Assembly: GCA_030737835.1 (NCBI GenBank)
Contig: JAUJYN010000028.1
Coordinates: 1-64,000 of the forward strand
DNA: 64,000 nucleotides
Direction of reading: 5' to 3'
Origin: Acorus gramineus
Taxonomy: Eukaryota; Streptophyta; Magnoliopsida; Acorales; Acoraceae
Positions 10,977-22,970 of this stretch are shown in pieces. The notes beneath the pieces were generated by a model that was given only the letters and a program-made list of their open reading frames with translations, was not told the origin of the DNA and made no database searches. Position 1 is the stretch's first letter, and each line of letters opens with the position of its first letter. A program made the position numbers and the translations under genes.

Positions 10977-12681
10977 ATCTGGGTGCTCGAATGGCAGTCG
11001 TCTTGCAGGCATACCCCAACAAATGGGTGGTGCCTCACCCGACTGCCCTCATCATCGAACACGCAGGCACTTAGCATGTCCTCCAAGGTCTGAATCGTCC
11101 TCTTTGCCTGGCTGTCCATCAGGGATGAAACGCTAAACTTAAAAAGAGGCTCACGCCAAAGGCTATGCCACAACCTCAAAGTAACCCTTGCGTCTCAACC
11201 GAAAATAGCGCCGACTGGAGTGCCATTAAGACGAACAATCGCGAAGGTGAAAATCCACATCAAGGCGTCCAGAGACTCAATCAGTCGGGTTAGGGAGGGA
11301 AGCGCGGACTTAGTCAGTCGGTCAATGATCACCTAGACGGCGTCGTGACCCGAACGTGACATTAGCGAGTCCGCAACAATCCTTGATAACCCACTCCCAC
11401 GTCCACGGAGGAATCTCGATGGACTGATGCTTTCCACTCAATGACGATTCTCGAACTTTGCCTGAGGGCATGCAAACCTGGGGCACATCACCTTTTTATC
11501 ACACCACAGCAATCTTGATGAAGACTTCCTCAAAGTAGTCCACGGAGGCCCATTAAAAAAAAACTTTTGAGATCCACGAAGGCATCCAGCGCATTCGTCA
11601 ACCCCAACGGCCGTACTTAAATCTCGTAGTGCCTGAACGGTCACGAAAGGCCATCTACGGGATGTCCAACTCTCGGATCTCTAACTTGTGGTACTCTTGT
11701 GCGAAGATCGATCTAACAGCAGACACTCGCTCCCAGAGCTGGTCAAATAGATCATCGATTCACGGCAAAGGTAATTGATCTTCTACCTCCACGGGGAGAT
11801 CAAAACAACACCTCGAACAATTAAGTCCGGATTCTGCTCCTCGAGCATGGCTGGCTCTCATGATGACACTTACACACTTGGTAAGCCGCTCAACCGCACT
11901 TAATCCACAAGACACGCAATAAGGGGTCGTCGGACCTCGACAATGCCTATGCGACGTCATCTATCTGATAAGGCAGTTGAGTCCCATCACGAACGCTAGC
12001 ATCGCGTCTCCTTATTCGCGACCAATGTGGGGCAAAACGCGACAGTATCCATAACTTTGCTTCACATGCCGCCAGAGATAGGTCGCTCATCAATAACCAT
12101 TGGAACTCCAGCATCCTGCACTCCATGGGTAGATTCATCATGAGGAGTCCACGCTCTCGACATCATTTAGCAACACTCTCCCGGTGTGGCCTCTACTTGG
12201 TACCCTAGCCCGGGTCTCAACGCTGACCCTGCAAGGCCCCTTAATCCTGAGTAGAAAGGCTAGAAGAAGACATCATCCCTTAATGAGCAATACGCCACAT
12301 CCTCAACACTTTACACAGGCGCCGCACGCGAACTCCATGGTTACCAGCGATACCGATACACGGGAAAGAGCTCCATTATCGAGACGCAATCCATACCTTA
12401 GAAATTGCAACCAATTCATCACTATCACACCACTGGGCATAAATCTCCAACCCAAACCTTAATCCCGCACAAGAGATCTAACAACTGACCCAAACCAGTC
12501 GACCCAGTCGACAACTTAAGGGTGGGTCCAGGGGGTCACGCCCACGTCAACGGATGCGAGGACGCATGTCAGCAACCTAAGATAACTCAAAAACAAGAGT
12601 ACTCGGATGCAATCCTATGACTCATCATCTATACGACTAGACTTAGGCTCTGACAGGACCAGGCTCTGATACCAACTTTAT
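10977..12681 (-). mobile_element. Decayed type II element interior, copy 1
   Basis: Minus-strand remnant of a gypsy interior related to, but clearly diverged from, elements A-D. Near 11080-11300 it matches integrase sequence, and near 11500-11760 it matches RT. The 12199-12290 part is the shared repeat, and the right end is a leader with primer site TGGTATCAGAGCC (12662-12674). No frame longer than about 90 codons is open and all domains are interrupted. Compared with copy 3 it lacks about 400 bases between roughly 12198 and 12200. It was the target of element B, whose LTR abuts at 10976. Confidence 0.78.
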
Positions 12682-13106
12682 TGTCACGCCCCAGGCGTCC
12701 CCGAGACGTGGCAATAATAAAATATAATATCAGCTATCAATACCTGAGATCAATAAGGACACCAACAACAATACACAAGGCGACAAAGCAAGATAAAGAT
12801 AACTGACTGAAAAGCGGAAGCATAATATATAACAATGTCTGTAAATCAAAAACATTATTACAGACCCGAATACACAATCAATGTCCTGTGAAAGCCAAGT
12901 CTAGACCAAAGAAAATACAACCTGTGCCACATGCACGATTTACAAAGCATAAAATGACTCTAGGAATGCTGACAGCCTCGCACTCGCCACCCGTCGACAG
13001 AACGCTCCACGCCCATAAGACCACGCCACAGGAAAGCTTTAGCTCCACGCCCAACACTGCCCCTGAAAAGAAACAGTATGCGAGGGGTGAGCTACAAGCT
13101 CAGTGA
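12682..13106 (-). mobile_element. Start of a type II 5' LTR, truncated
   Basis: Begins TGTCACGCC directly after the primer site of copy 1 and matches the first 420 or so bases of the LTR at 17159. One small deletion is visible at the start (CCAGGCGTCCCC where 17159 has a longer word). It ends at 13106 in the word GTGAGTGGCT and continues into plus-strand interior sequence, so the LTR is cut by a rearrangement. Confidence 0.8.
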
Positions 13107-15354
13107 GTGGCTTGGGTAGGAGATTCCAGCCAGTAGTATGATAGTGATGAATTGGTCGCAATTTCTAAGGTATGGATTGCATCTCGATAATGGTGCTTCT
13201 TTCCCGAGCATCGGTATCGCTGGTAACCATGGAGTTCGCGTGCGGCGCCAGTTTTAAGTGTTGAGGATATGGTGTATTGCTCATTAAGGAATGATGTCTT
13301 CTTCCAGCCTTCCTACTCAGGATTAAGGGGCCTTGCAGGGTCAGCGTTGAGACCCGGGCTAGGGTACTCCGTGTTCCTTGTTTGGTTGTCGGGATATCCT
13401 ATATCGGGACCTCATGGTGCTCTGCCAAGGTTCTTTTCCTAGTCAAGGAATACCATTGAAGCATCTATAAGATGAAGGAATTTTCCTCTCACTTGGAAGG
13501 TGCTATAGCGAGTGGTGATGCGTACGATCAGGATTGGGTGCATCCTATTGCAGCTTTGTGGGCGATTGCTTGTGGACTGGGTTCCATAGTGGCATCTGGA
13601 GTCGCTTCGATATATCATTGTGCGTTGTAGCTGCCCGGTTGAGGCCAGAGCCCTATGAGGTGCTCCCAGATGCTATGCTTGTTGGTGCGCCCATATGGCA
13701 GAGATAGTGGGCCTAGGAAGCTACCAGGTAGAGGCCACACCGGGAGAGTGCTACTAGATGATGTCGAGAGCGTGGACTCCCCGTGATGAATCTGCCCATA
13801 GGGTGCAGGATGCTGGAGTTATAATGGTTATAGATGAGGGACCTATTTCTAGCGGCATGTGAAGCACAGTTGTGGATACTGTTGCGTTTTGCCCCACATT
13901 GGTCGCGAATAAGGAGACACGATGCTAGCGTTCGTAATGGGACTCAACCGCCCTATCGGATAGATGACGTCGCATAGGCATTGTCGAGGTCCGACGACCC
14001 CTTATTGCGTGTCTTGTGGGTTAAGTGCGGTTGAGCGGCTTACTAAGCGTGTAAGTGTCATCATGAGCGCCAGCCATGCTCGAGGAGCAGAATCTGGACT
14101 TAATTGTTCGAGGTGTTGTTTTGATCTCCCCGTGGAGGTTGAAGATCAATTACCTTTGCCGCGAATCGATGATCTATTTGACCAGCTCTGGGAGCGAGTG
14201 TCTTCTCTTAGATCGATCTTCGCACAAGGGTACCACAAGTCAGAGATCCGGGAGTTGGACATCCTGTAGATGGCCTTTTGTGACCATTTAGGGCACTACG
14301 AGTTTTAAGTACTGCCGTCGGGGTTGACGAATGCGTCGGATGCCTGCATGGATCTCAAAAGTTTTATTGGGCTTCCGTGGACTACTTTGAGGTAGTCTTC
14401 ATTGAGATTGCTATGGTGCGATGAAAAGGGCGATATGGGTGACCTTGTTTTGGCATGCCCTCAGGCAAAGTTCGAGAATCATCATTGAGTGGAAAGCGTA
14501 AGTCCATCGAGATTCCTCAGTGGACGTGGGAGTGGATTATCAAGGATTGTTGTGGACTCACTAATGTCACGTTTGGGTCACGACGCCATCTAAGTGATCA
14601 TTGACCAACTGACTAAGTCCGCACTTCCCTCCCTAATCCGATTGATTGAGTCTCTGGACGCCTTGACGTGGGTTTTCACCTTCGCAATTGTTCGTCTTCA
14701 TGGCACTCCGGTTGGCGCTATTTTCGGTTGAGACGCGAGGGTTACTTTGAGGTTGTGGCGCGAGCCTCCATTTAAGTATAGCGTTTCATCGCCGATGGAC
14801 AGCCAGACAAAGAGGACGATTCAGACCTTGGAGGACATGCTAAGTGCCTGCGTGCTCGATGATGAGGGCAGTTGGGTGAGGCACCACCCATTTGTTGGGG
14901 TATGCCTGCAAGACGACTGCCATTCGAGCACCCAGATGGATCTGTGAAAGGCACTCTATAGGCGCAGTTTTATACCACCCTTGTGTTTGGACAGTTGACG
15001 AGCGCCAGTTGGAGGGGCCATAAGTCAGTTGTTTGACCTTGCAGTGGCTAGGTTGGTTCATGTGTGCATCTGCACCTCCCAGAACCGACAGAAGGGCTAC
15101 GCAGGTCATCGTCGCCAAGAGCTTACCTTTGGGTTTGGCGATCATATTTTCAAGAAGGTGTCCTGGTTTAAGGGCACCCTCTGTTTCGACGTTCGGGGCA
15201 AGCTGAGTTGGCTCTTTAATGGGACCGTTTCTCGTCATTGAGTGGATTGGGGAGGTGGCTTGTCATGTAGCCTTTTCCCCACAGCTGGCTCATGCCCACG
15301 ACGTCATCCTTGTCTCATGACCGAGGCGTTATGTCCACCATCCAGAGATGGTGA
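13107..15354 (+). mobile_element. Decayed type II element interior, copy 2, inverted
   Basis: Plus-strand copy of the same type II interior. It holds the leader-proximal region (13107-13290), the shared repeat (about 13290-13480), a segment absent from copy 1 (13480-13740), an RT remnant (about 14100-14420) and an integrase remnant (about 14480-15345). The integrase part continues beyond the other copies into the GPF-like region (CFDVRGKLSWLFNGT) and a decayed chromodomain-proximal end. No intact domain remains. With copy 3 it forms a long inverted repeat, 13107-14690 against 15361-16940. Confidence 0.78.
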
Positions 15355-17140
15355 AAACTGGCGTCAAGGCGTCCAGAGACTCAATCAGTCGGATTAGGGA
15401 GGGAAGCGCGGACTTAGTCAGTCGGTCAATGATCACCTAGATTGCGTCGTGACCCGAATGTGACATTAGCGAGTCCACAACAATCCGTGATAACCCACTC
15501 CCACGTCCACTGAGGAATCTCCATGGACTGACGCTTTCCAACGCGATGATGATTCTCGAACTTTGCCTGAGGGCATGCCATCCTAGGGAAACAAGGTCAC
15601 CCATATCACCTTTTCATCGCACCACTAGCAATCTGAATGAAGACTACCTCAAAGTAGTCCACGGAGGACCAATAAAACTTTTGAGATCCACGAAGGCATC
15701 CGGCGCATTCGTCAACCCTGACAGCAGTACTTAAAACTCGTAGTGCCTGAAACGGTCACGAAAGGCCATCTACAGGATGTCCAACTCCCGGATCTCCAAC
15801 TTGTGGTACCCTTGTGCGAAGATCGATCTAACAGCAGACACCCGCTCCCAGAGATGGTCAAACAGATCATCAATTCACAGCAAGGGGTACCTGATCTTCA
15901 ACCCTCACGGGAAGATCAAAACAACACCTCGAACAATTAAGTCCAGATTCTGCTCCTCGAGCATGGTTGGCGCTCATGATGACACTTACATGCTTGGTAA
16001 GCCGCTCAACCGCACTTAATCCACAAGACACGCAATAAGGGGTCGTCGAACCTCGACAATGCCTATGCGACGTCATCTATCTGATAGGGCGGTTGAGTCC
16101 CATCATGAACGCTAGCATCGCGTCTCCTCATTTACGACCCACGTGGGGGGCAAAACGCGACAGTATCGTGAACTGTGCTTCACATGTCACCACCGACAGG
16201 TCGCCCTACTACAACCATTGGAACTCCAGCATCATGCACTCAGTGGGTAGATTCATCACAGGGAGTCCACTCTCTTGACATCATCCAGTAGCACTCTCCC
16301 GGTGTGGCCTCTACCTGGTAGCCTCCCAAGCCCACTATCTCTGCCATATGGGCGCACCAACAAGCATAGTATCTGGGAGCACCTCACAGGGCTCTAGCCT
16401 CAACCGGGCAGCTACAACGCACAATGATATATCGAAGCGACTCCAGATGCCACTATGGAACCCAGTCCACAAGCAATCGCCCACCAAGCTGCAATAGGAT
16501 GTACCCAATCCCGATCGTACGCATCACCACTCGCTACAGCACCTTCCAAGTGAGGAAAAATCAATCATCTAATAGATGCTTCAAAGGTATTCCTTGACTA
16601 GGAAAAGAACCTTGGGAGGGCACCATGAGGTCCCGATATAGGATATCCCGACAACCAAACAAGGAACACGGAGTACCCTAGCCCGGGTCTCAACGATGAC
16701 CCCGCAAGGCCCCTTAATCCTGAGTAGGAAGGCTAGAAGAAGACATCACCCCTTAATGAGCAATATGCTACATCCTCAAAACTTGAAACTGGCGCTGCAC
16801 GCGAACTCCATGGTTTCCAGCAATACCGATGCACAGGAAAGAAGCTCCATTTTCGAGACGCAATCCATACCTTAGAAATTGCAACCAATTCATCATTATA
16901 ACACTACTAGGCTAGAATCTCCTACCCAAGCCTTAATCCCACCACAAGGGATCCAACAACTGACCCTATTCAGTCGACCCAGTCAACAACTTAAGGGTGG
17001 GTCCAGGGGGGTCACGTCCACGTCAACGGATGCGAGGAGGCATGTCAGCAACCTAAGATATACTTCTAAAACAAGAGTACTCGGATGGCAATCCTACGAC
17101 TCATCATCTATACCACTAGACTTAGGCTCTGACAGGACCA
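15355..17140 (-). mobile_element. Decayed type II element interior, copy 3
   Basis: Minus-strand copy of the type II interior: integrase remnant (about 15360-15600), RT remnant (about 15640-15930), gag-like and unassigned sequence (about 15930-16570), shared repeat (16577-16765) and leader (16770-17140). It joins a matching LTR at 17159 through a primer site at 17141-17153, so this end has an intact 5' arrangement. Many stops and frameshifts are present. Copies 1-3 share the same gross deletions relative to elements A-D. The family may therefore have multiplied in this reduced form using proteins supplied by others (inference). Confidence 0.78.
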
Positions 17141-17153
17141 GGCTCTGATACCA
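17141..17153 (-). other. Primer-binding site, type II copy 3
   Basis: Reads TGGTATCAGAGCC on the minus strand, five bases from the LTR start at 17159. It is identical to the sites of elements B, C and D and of type II copy 1 (12662-12674), showing that types I and II use the same initiator-Met tRNA primer. Confidence 0.87.
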
Positions 17154-17158
17154 ACTTT

Positions 17159-19828
17159 TGTCACGCCCCAGGGCAGCCGTCCCCGAGACGTGGCAATAAT
17201 GAAATATCAGCTATCAATACCTGAGGTCAACAAAGACTCCAACAACAACACACAAGGTGGCAAAGCAATGATAATGATAACTGACTAAAAAGCGAAAGCA
17301 TAAGATATCAACAATGTCTGTAAACCAAAAACATTATTATAGACTCGAATACACAATCACTGTCCTGTGAGAGCCAAGCCTAGTCCAAATAAAATACAAC
17401 CTGTGCCACATGCACGATTTACAATACATAAAATGACTCTAGGACTGCTGACAGCCTCACACTCGCCACCCGCCGGAAGAACGCTCCACGCCCATAAGAC
17501 CACGCCACAGGAAAGCTCCAGCTCCACGCCCAACACTGCCCCTGAAAAGAAACAGTATGCGAGGGGTGAGCTACAAGCTCAGTGAGTGGCTGAAAACCAA
17601 TCATCATACAACAGTTCAATACTAAAGCAATTTCCTTTCAAGGAAAACATGGGTGGAAACCCATGGATAACAGGGTCACGCGGCGGCGCGACCAACCTCA
17701 CCCTCACCCTCACTCCCGGAGGAAGACTCTTGGGTCTGTTGGGGAGAGACCATACCGTTGGTCGAAGAGATGCGGAATTACTGGTCCACACAACACTACT
17801 GAATCACCAACCTCACCCTCACCCTCACTCCCGGAGGGAGACTCTTGGGTCTCTTGGGGAGAGACCATACCGTTGGTCGAAGAGACCCGAAATTATTGGT
17901 CTACACAACGCTACTGGATCATCTACATCGGGATAACTGCCCAACGATGTCTTTGAACATCGATACGCAACCGGACCCAACAACTATGGGAACGGACGAA
18001 CAACAAATGGGTCACGCGGCGACGTGTCTTCACCTCATCCTCACCCTCACCCTTTAGAGGTGATATATGACTTTTGGAAGAGACTTAGTCTGCTCTACAC
18101 CCTTGGTCCACCGGTAGCCCTTTCCCCATGTAGTCTCTACCTGGTATACTCCCACGATCAGTACGCTTTCGAACGCATCGGTAGTACCTACAGATGGGAG
18201 CCCTCTGTCAGGAAAGCTTTTCTAACGCCGGGGAGTTCCTACACGGATCCAACAAAGGGGAGAACGATTCCACGCTCGCAATATCATTCGTTAGCCCTCT
18301 CCCGGGTAGCCTCTACCTGGTATACCCCCCATGATCAGTACATCTTGCCGCATGCATCGATAGTACCTACAGGTGGGGGCCCTCTGTCAGGACAGCTACA
18401 ACCCGGGCCGCTTCAACACGGACGACAATGGGAGGAAACACTCCATGTTCACAAAGCGAACCCAATGGAAAAACAACTACTCTCGATAATCACATATCGA
18501 TAATATCAAATACTATTGTACTCCCACACGGTTGCGTCGCTCGGACACAAGGGGGTTGCCTCTGCTCTCACGCAGAAATAATCCCAAGGCACATAACCCA
18601 ACAGGCGGTTCATATACTCGTCTAGCACGGGTAGGCCTAGCTTAATGCCACAACTACCGGCTTAACAAAACTGATAAGATAATGAATTCTCCTGAATTCC
18701 AAACGAGTGCATCGCTCGGATGCACGGGGCGATTACATCGCTAGCGTTCTAACTAATAAGGTACAACCCGACAACGGGTCATACCCACGCCTATTTTAGA
18801 TAGGCCTAATCAGTTTTAATATGCGCATCATTATTACAGGAGAATTCTATCACTAAAGGAACTTGATCCACATGCACAATAACATATGCTTAACTATAGG
18901 GTTTCTCCCTAACATGAGTATATGGCATAAACAACACATCATGCAACATACATACAAGGCAAGGCCTAACTACACATGCATATGAGGGCACTAATCGTAT
19001 AAACATCCAAAATATACACTAACATGCGTTGGATATCGCCAACTTAAAAGGGAAGGGTCAAGCGCGATCTCGCGCACTAACAGGTGAATGCTAATATTCC
19101 AAACGAACCCGAGTTGAGTAGGAAATCGCCTCTACTTACTCAATTCGTGCAGAGGGAGAGGGCGAGAGAGATCATCATCTCATGAAGTTGGTCATAGCTT
19201 TGCCCCATTAGCATGGGCGCAACAACTACACCACGCCCTCGAGTCTTATCGCAAGGGAATATTAGGCAGGTGCCCGTTATTAACCCAGACTTAATCATGT
19301 TGGATATTTCCAATTTATATGGTGGGAGTAGTATTACAATACTACCTAAGGCATGCCATATTCTATACATCCATACACATTACAAAAATACATGCCCATA
19401 CTAGAGGGGCGCATGCAGCACAATCATTCATACATGAATACAATACATGTATATAAGCCTAGCATGCAAGATATCTAACATATTATGAGTTAGAGATGAC
19501 CATACTACTTATCTAATTAAGTAGTTTAGTCAGGGTGCCCAACGGATGCGCGACGCACGACTACGTGCATCCCACGCTTCCCAAAGGGTTGGATCAAACC
19601 ACTCACTGATACCCGGATCGCCGCGCATCCGGTCTACGAGATCTGTAAAACACAACCAATGATCCATAATTAAATTATGGAACCTCCTATCACACATATA
19701 AGCTTACTTCATGAAGACCCTAACCCCTGATACTTTCATATTATCACACAAGACACATGCAAACTACTCCTTGACACTCAACCAAACAAAACTGCCAAAC
19801 CTGCTGCAACCAGCCCTACTAATTCGAA
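17159..19828 (-). mobile_element. Type II 5' LTR, truncated at its far end
   Basis: Starts TGTCACGCC after the copy 3 primer site. It contains duplicated blocks around 'ccctcactcccggagg' (17700-17850), the region 'ctacctaaggcatgcc' (19345) that is also the target site of the solo LTR at 25610, and an AT-rich segment to about 19828. It matches the type II LTR at 34522-37120 up to this point, then stops without reaching a TATAACA end, so about 1 kb of its far end is missing. Confidence 0.83.
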
Positions 19829-20651
19829 AAAGATGGCGGCACTTATTCGCTGCATATCAAGGAGCAATCAATGCCAACAAAATGGGTTTCACAAAATCCA
19901 AAGAGGTGCTGATGTTTGGATGTTCCAATCACCAGAGGAGGCCACGCGCCATTAATTCTCACACAACAAATTAGCCGTCAAATCCTGAACGGATCAGAAA
20001 ATCCCAAGGAAATAGCCAAGCAGATCTTTGACCTCCTAAATGGCGGAGGCGAGATGATTCTTTCTGATGTCTTGCTCTGTCAACAATTCAAAAGAACGGG
20101 AGAGGGGGCATCTGTGGAGGTAAAAATCCGTACCACGACACGTGTTAGGCTAGAACTGACGTGTCATAGCAAGACAGATATGGGCCATGCATGGGACCCG
20201 TGAATCTGAGTCCGGATTCTTAATGATGACATTCCCAAAATGCGTTGGCACGACTAGATCCACGGTCTAATCGGACTGTCAAAGCATCTCGCAAAAGAAT
20301 ACCACCTTGAGTAGTTAAGGCGCGACCAGACTAAGGGTTTGGTTGGACGACCTTACTCCTTGCATACGAGCAAGAAGACATGACCAAGCAAAAGAGGTTT
20401 GATCGGGCGATTTCCCACCTCGCAAATGCACTCGAAAGACATAAGAGATAAACGAGTAGGCCAAGAGGCCTCGAGCAGATTGGAGAAACGGTCAGAAGAC
20501 CACTAACGCCTGTAACTGCCAAGTCGACAATTAAGGCCCACTACCTACGAAACGTGAGTAATCAAGGGTCCGACATGGAGCGTAAACATGGGGAACATTT
20601 CCCTGAAAAAAAGCCCACTAAACACTTAGTGGCAAGATAGTTACAAAGGTT
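19829..20651. other. Unidentified sequence between LTR and 91-bp repeat
   Basis: No domain is recognised. The longest plus-strand frames (about 60-95 codons, near 19711-20203) show no motif I know. The 20330-20640 part has a repeat-like look and leads without a clear boundary into the 91-bp units at 20652, so it may belong to the same unidentified transposable element. It may equally be degraded spacer. Confidence 0.4.
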
Positions 20652-20836
20652 ATTAAGGAACTACCTGTGGCTTGATCTCTAAAGGGTACGTAGGCAGCCT
20701 ATAAAGAGGTCGTGCGATAGCACTCTAAAGGCCCAGTCAGTCATTAAGGAACTACGTGTGGCTTGATCCTCAAAGGGTACGTAGGCAGCCTATAAAGAGG
20801 TCGCGTGATAGCACTCTAAAGGCCCAGTCAGTCATT
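20652..20836 (+). repeat. Two tandem 91-bp units with GGGTACGTAGGCAGCC
   Basis: Unit 1 is about 20652-20742 and unit 2 about 20743-20833, differing at only a handful of bases. Each contains AAGGAACTAC, CTTGATC and GGGTACGTAGGCAGCC, followed by TATAAAGAGGTCG. Similar words are, to my knowledge, common in LTRs of plant Tat/Ogre-type gypsy elements (family assignment is inference). A single more diverged unit lies at about 63251-63345. Confidence 0.75.
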
Positions 20837-21320
20837 GAGACCCCCAAAAAAAAAAAAAAAAAACAGATTCAAACTATCAAATTAATTTTTTTTTCCACAA
20901 AAAGTCCAATCCAAGTTTTAATCCTACTTCTACAAATTTAACTATAGGGGAAATTATCCTCCTCAATAGGCTTTTAACCCACTGTTCTCTGGGCCTTTAT
21001 TGGGTTATATTTGTGTAATAGCAGTAGTAGTATGTTATGTAATCAAAACTGTCGCCCTGTTCGCCTTTGTATATCAAAAAAAAAAAATCTAGTTATCATT
21101 TTGATGTTTGTACAAACCTGTTTCCATTTGTAGTTGTCTACTATTTTTTTTCTGAAAACAAAATCATTACTCAAAAAAAATATTTCTAACACAATATTGT
21201 AATGCCAATAAACTCAAAACTACATTATGAAAGAGAACCAACAATAAAGCTTTTTGGTGAACCGTTATTCACTGCCCATAGGGCCACCAAACACAACAAA
21301 GAAAATCTCAGCATAAACAA
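20837..21320. other. AT-rich spacer downstream of the GST gene
   Basis: Contains an A tract (about 20846-20863) and several shorter A runs. A word 'acaaatttaact' followed by 'ggggaaa' (about 20933-20952) recurs after the related unit at 63405-63430, so the first part belongs to the same repeat. The rest looks like ordinary intergenic sequence. No open frame of interest. Confidence 0.5.
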
Positions 21321-21324
21321 ATAT

Positions 21325-21330
21325 TTTATT
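21325..21330 (-). terminator. Candidate poly(A) signal of the GST gene
   Basis: AATAAA on the minus strand, about 20 bases after the stop codon at 21350. Plant poly(A) signals are loose and this one is unusually close to the stop, so a further site within the next 100-200 bases is also possible. Confidence 0.45.
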
Positions 21331-21349
21331 AACTAATTATGTGGTTTAA

Positions 21350-22970
21350 TTACTGGGCTGGTTGTGCCCACTTTGCCTGGAGCATCTTAGCGAACTCAAG
21401 CAGCTTCTCGGTCTCAGGCATAACATCCTTCACGACTTCATTGGAGCATAGCTTACTGGCCCAAGCCGCCAATTTTGGCGTCTTCTCCTCGTCGAGGAGA
21501 CTGAGCCCTCCTCCCATTATCTGGACTACCCTAAGCCATCCCAAGTAGCATCCGAAGGCAATATCGAGGTACCCAATCGTCTCTCCATTGAAGAATTCCT
21601 TGCCCTTGCTACATTTCTCAAAGGCCACCTCCAACAGCTTCACACCCGCTAGAACTTGCCCAATCGCCTCTTCCTTGGCCTCATCAGTCTGGGCTTTGAG
21701 GATCCCCACCAGAGAGGGAAACCACTAGAATAATGCAATGTCATCGTTGAATTGTGACTCACAAATATAATAAGTTACACAAAAAGAAATAATAATCAAA
21801 CGACATTAAAAAGGTGTCTAATGGAATAATCAGCAAGGAAATCTAAAAGTGTACCTTCAAATAGGCTCAATTAGAATTTTACCAAAAAAAAAAAAACAAA
21901 AGAAAAGGCTCAAATAGGCTTTTTGAGATAATATTGATCAGCGCAAGGCTACATTAAACCTATGTTTGAATATAGAATAAGACTTATTATGGGGTATACA
22001 GATATACCAGCATAAGTGGGTATAGAAGTGTAATAAATTATTTTGTGTTTGATTGTATTTTGAATTATTTTCTTAAAAATGTAATAATAAAGTTTTTTGT
22101 TGTTTGGATAAAATATGAATAAAGTGTGGATAAATATTTATAAAAGGTAAAAAAATAATGATAGTTGATTTGACATGTGATTTATAAAAGGTGATGATAA
22201 TTAATTTGATAGTGGACCCACATATTCTTTGATAAAAAAACATGAATAAATTTAATTTCAATGGTTGGCTAAAATCCATATATCATTTTGTATCAGTTTA
22301 TTCTAACATACGTTATCCCAGGTTATTCAAATACCAAAATTTATTTATTCTGTTTTATTCCAGATTATTCCGTGACCTATTACGTATCCAAACGGATATA
22401 GGGGGGGGGGGGGGGGGAGTTAATTTTTCCACAATTTCATATATTTTAAAACTATTGTATTGGTATACTAATTATTAACAAGCAATAAAGTCCTCCATTG
22501 CACACGAGCCAAAAACCAAGCGAACATAGAAATCTATCTTGTTAAATAACTGATAACAAATTTTATGGAAACAAAGTGGGATGATTTGATACTTTAGATC
22601 TCTAACAATTGAATTCGCCACTGTATTAATTCTCATAAAAAACAGAGGCATCGAACCATACCTTGTCATCGATGTAGACGGCCCAGAATCGTGCGATAGC
22701 GCGGTCGTAAGGATCCGTCGGCAGAAGTGAAGGGCCATCGGTCCAGACCTCGTCGATGTACTGCACGATGATCATCGACTCACAGATTGGCTTGTCATCG
22801 TGAAGCAGCACCGGGATCTTCTTGTAAACAGGGTTTGATTTCAGAAGCAGCTCGCTCTTGGTCCCGGGCGTCTCTTCCAAGAACTCGTAATCCACCGATT
22901 TGATGTTCAAAGCGATCCTAGGCCTCATCACGAACGGACTCGGCCATCCTCCCAACAGCTTTACGGCCAT
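21350..22970 (-). CDS. GSTU: Tau-class glutathione S-transferase, two exons
   Basis: Conjugates glutathione to electrophilic compounds in the cytosol (detoxification and stress response). Exon 1 is 22970-22662 (103 codons) and exon 2 is 21724-21350 (124 codons plus TAA). They join in phase 0 with a GT donor and AG acceptor at the usual tau position, after IDDK and before WFPSL. The 227-residue product has normal length. The thioredoxin-like N-terminal domain shows WPSPFVMR with the catalytic Ser near residue 11, [10 protein letters not shown] with its cis-Pro, and the glutathione-binding [14 protein letters not shown] (Glu-Ser). The C-terminal helical domain shows [15 protein letters not shown], as in tau enzymes of the Arabidopsis GSTU17/18 group (assignment from memory). 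No signal peptide, stop or frameshift is seen. It is the only intact host gene here, between a 91-bp repeat and a LINE. Confidence 0.95.
21725..22661 (-). other. GST intron, 937 bp, containing a MITE and a G/C run
   Basis: Bounded by AAG/GTATGG at the donor and TTCTAG/TGG at the acceptor. It is long for a tau GST intron because it holds the MITE-like insertion at about 21961-22402 and a run of about 17 C on the gene strand (G on plus, about 22401-22417) at the edge of that insertion. An A-rich tract lies near 21888. Confidence 0.88.
21961..22402. mobile_element. MITE-like insertion in the GST intron
   Basis: An AT-rich block of about 440 bases with no coding potential. Its ends are imperfect inverted repeats: TGTTTGAATATAGAATAAG on the left, and the complement of a right end reading CGTTTGGATACGTAATAGG. 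The GTTTGGAT-type terminus is common in plant non-autonomous DNA transposons. A related copy lies at 63001-63227 in opposite orientation, sharing words around CACATGTCAAATCAAC and TTCTTTATCAAA. The superfamily is not determined and the target duplication is unclear. Confidence 0.55.

Noticed and set aside
17663..18057. Frames of 70-116 codons with repeated 'TLTPGG' type words (also 24098-24472, 39207-39634)
   Set aside because: They translate the duplicated CACCCTCACCC blocks of type II LTRs, and the reading changes between copies.
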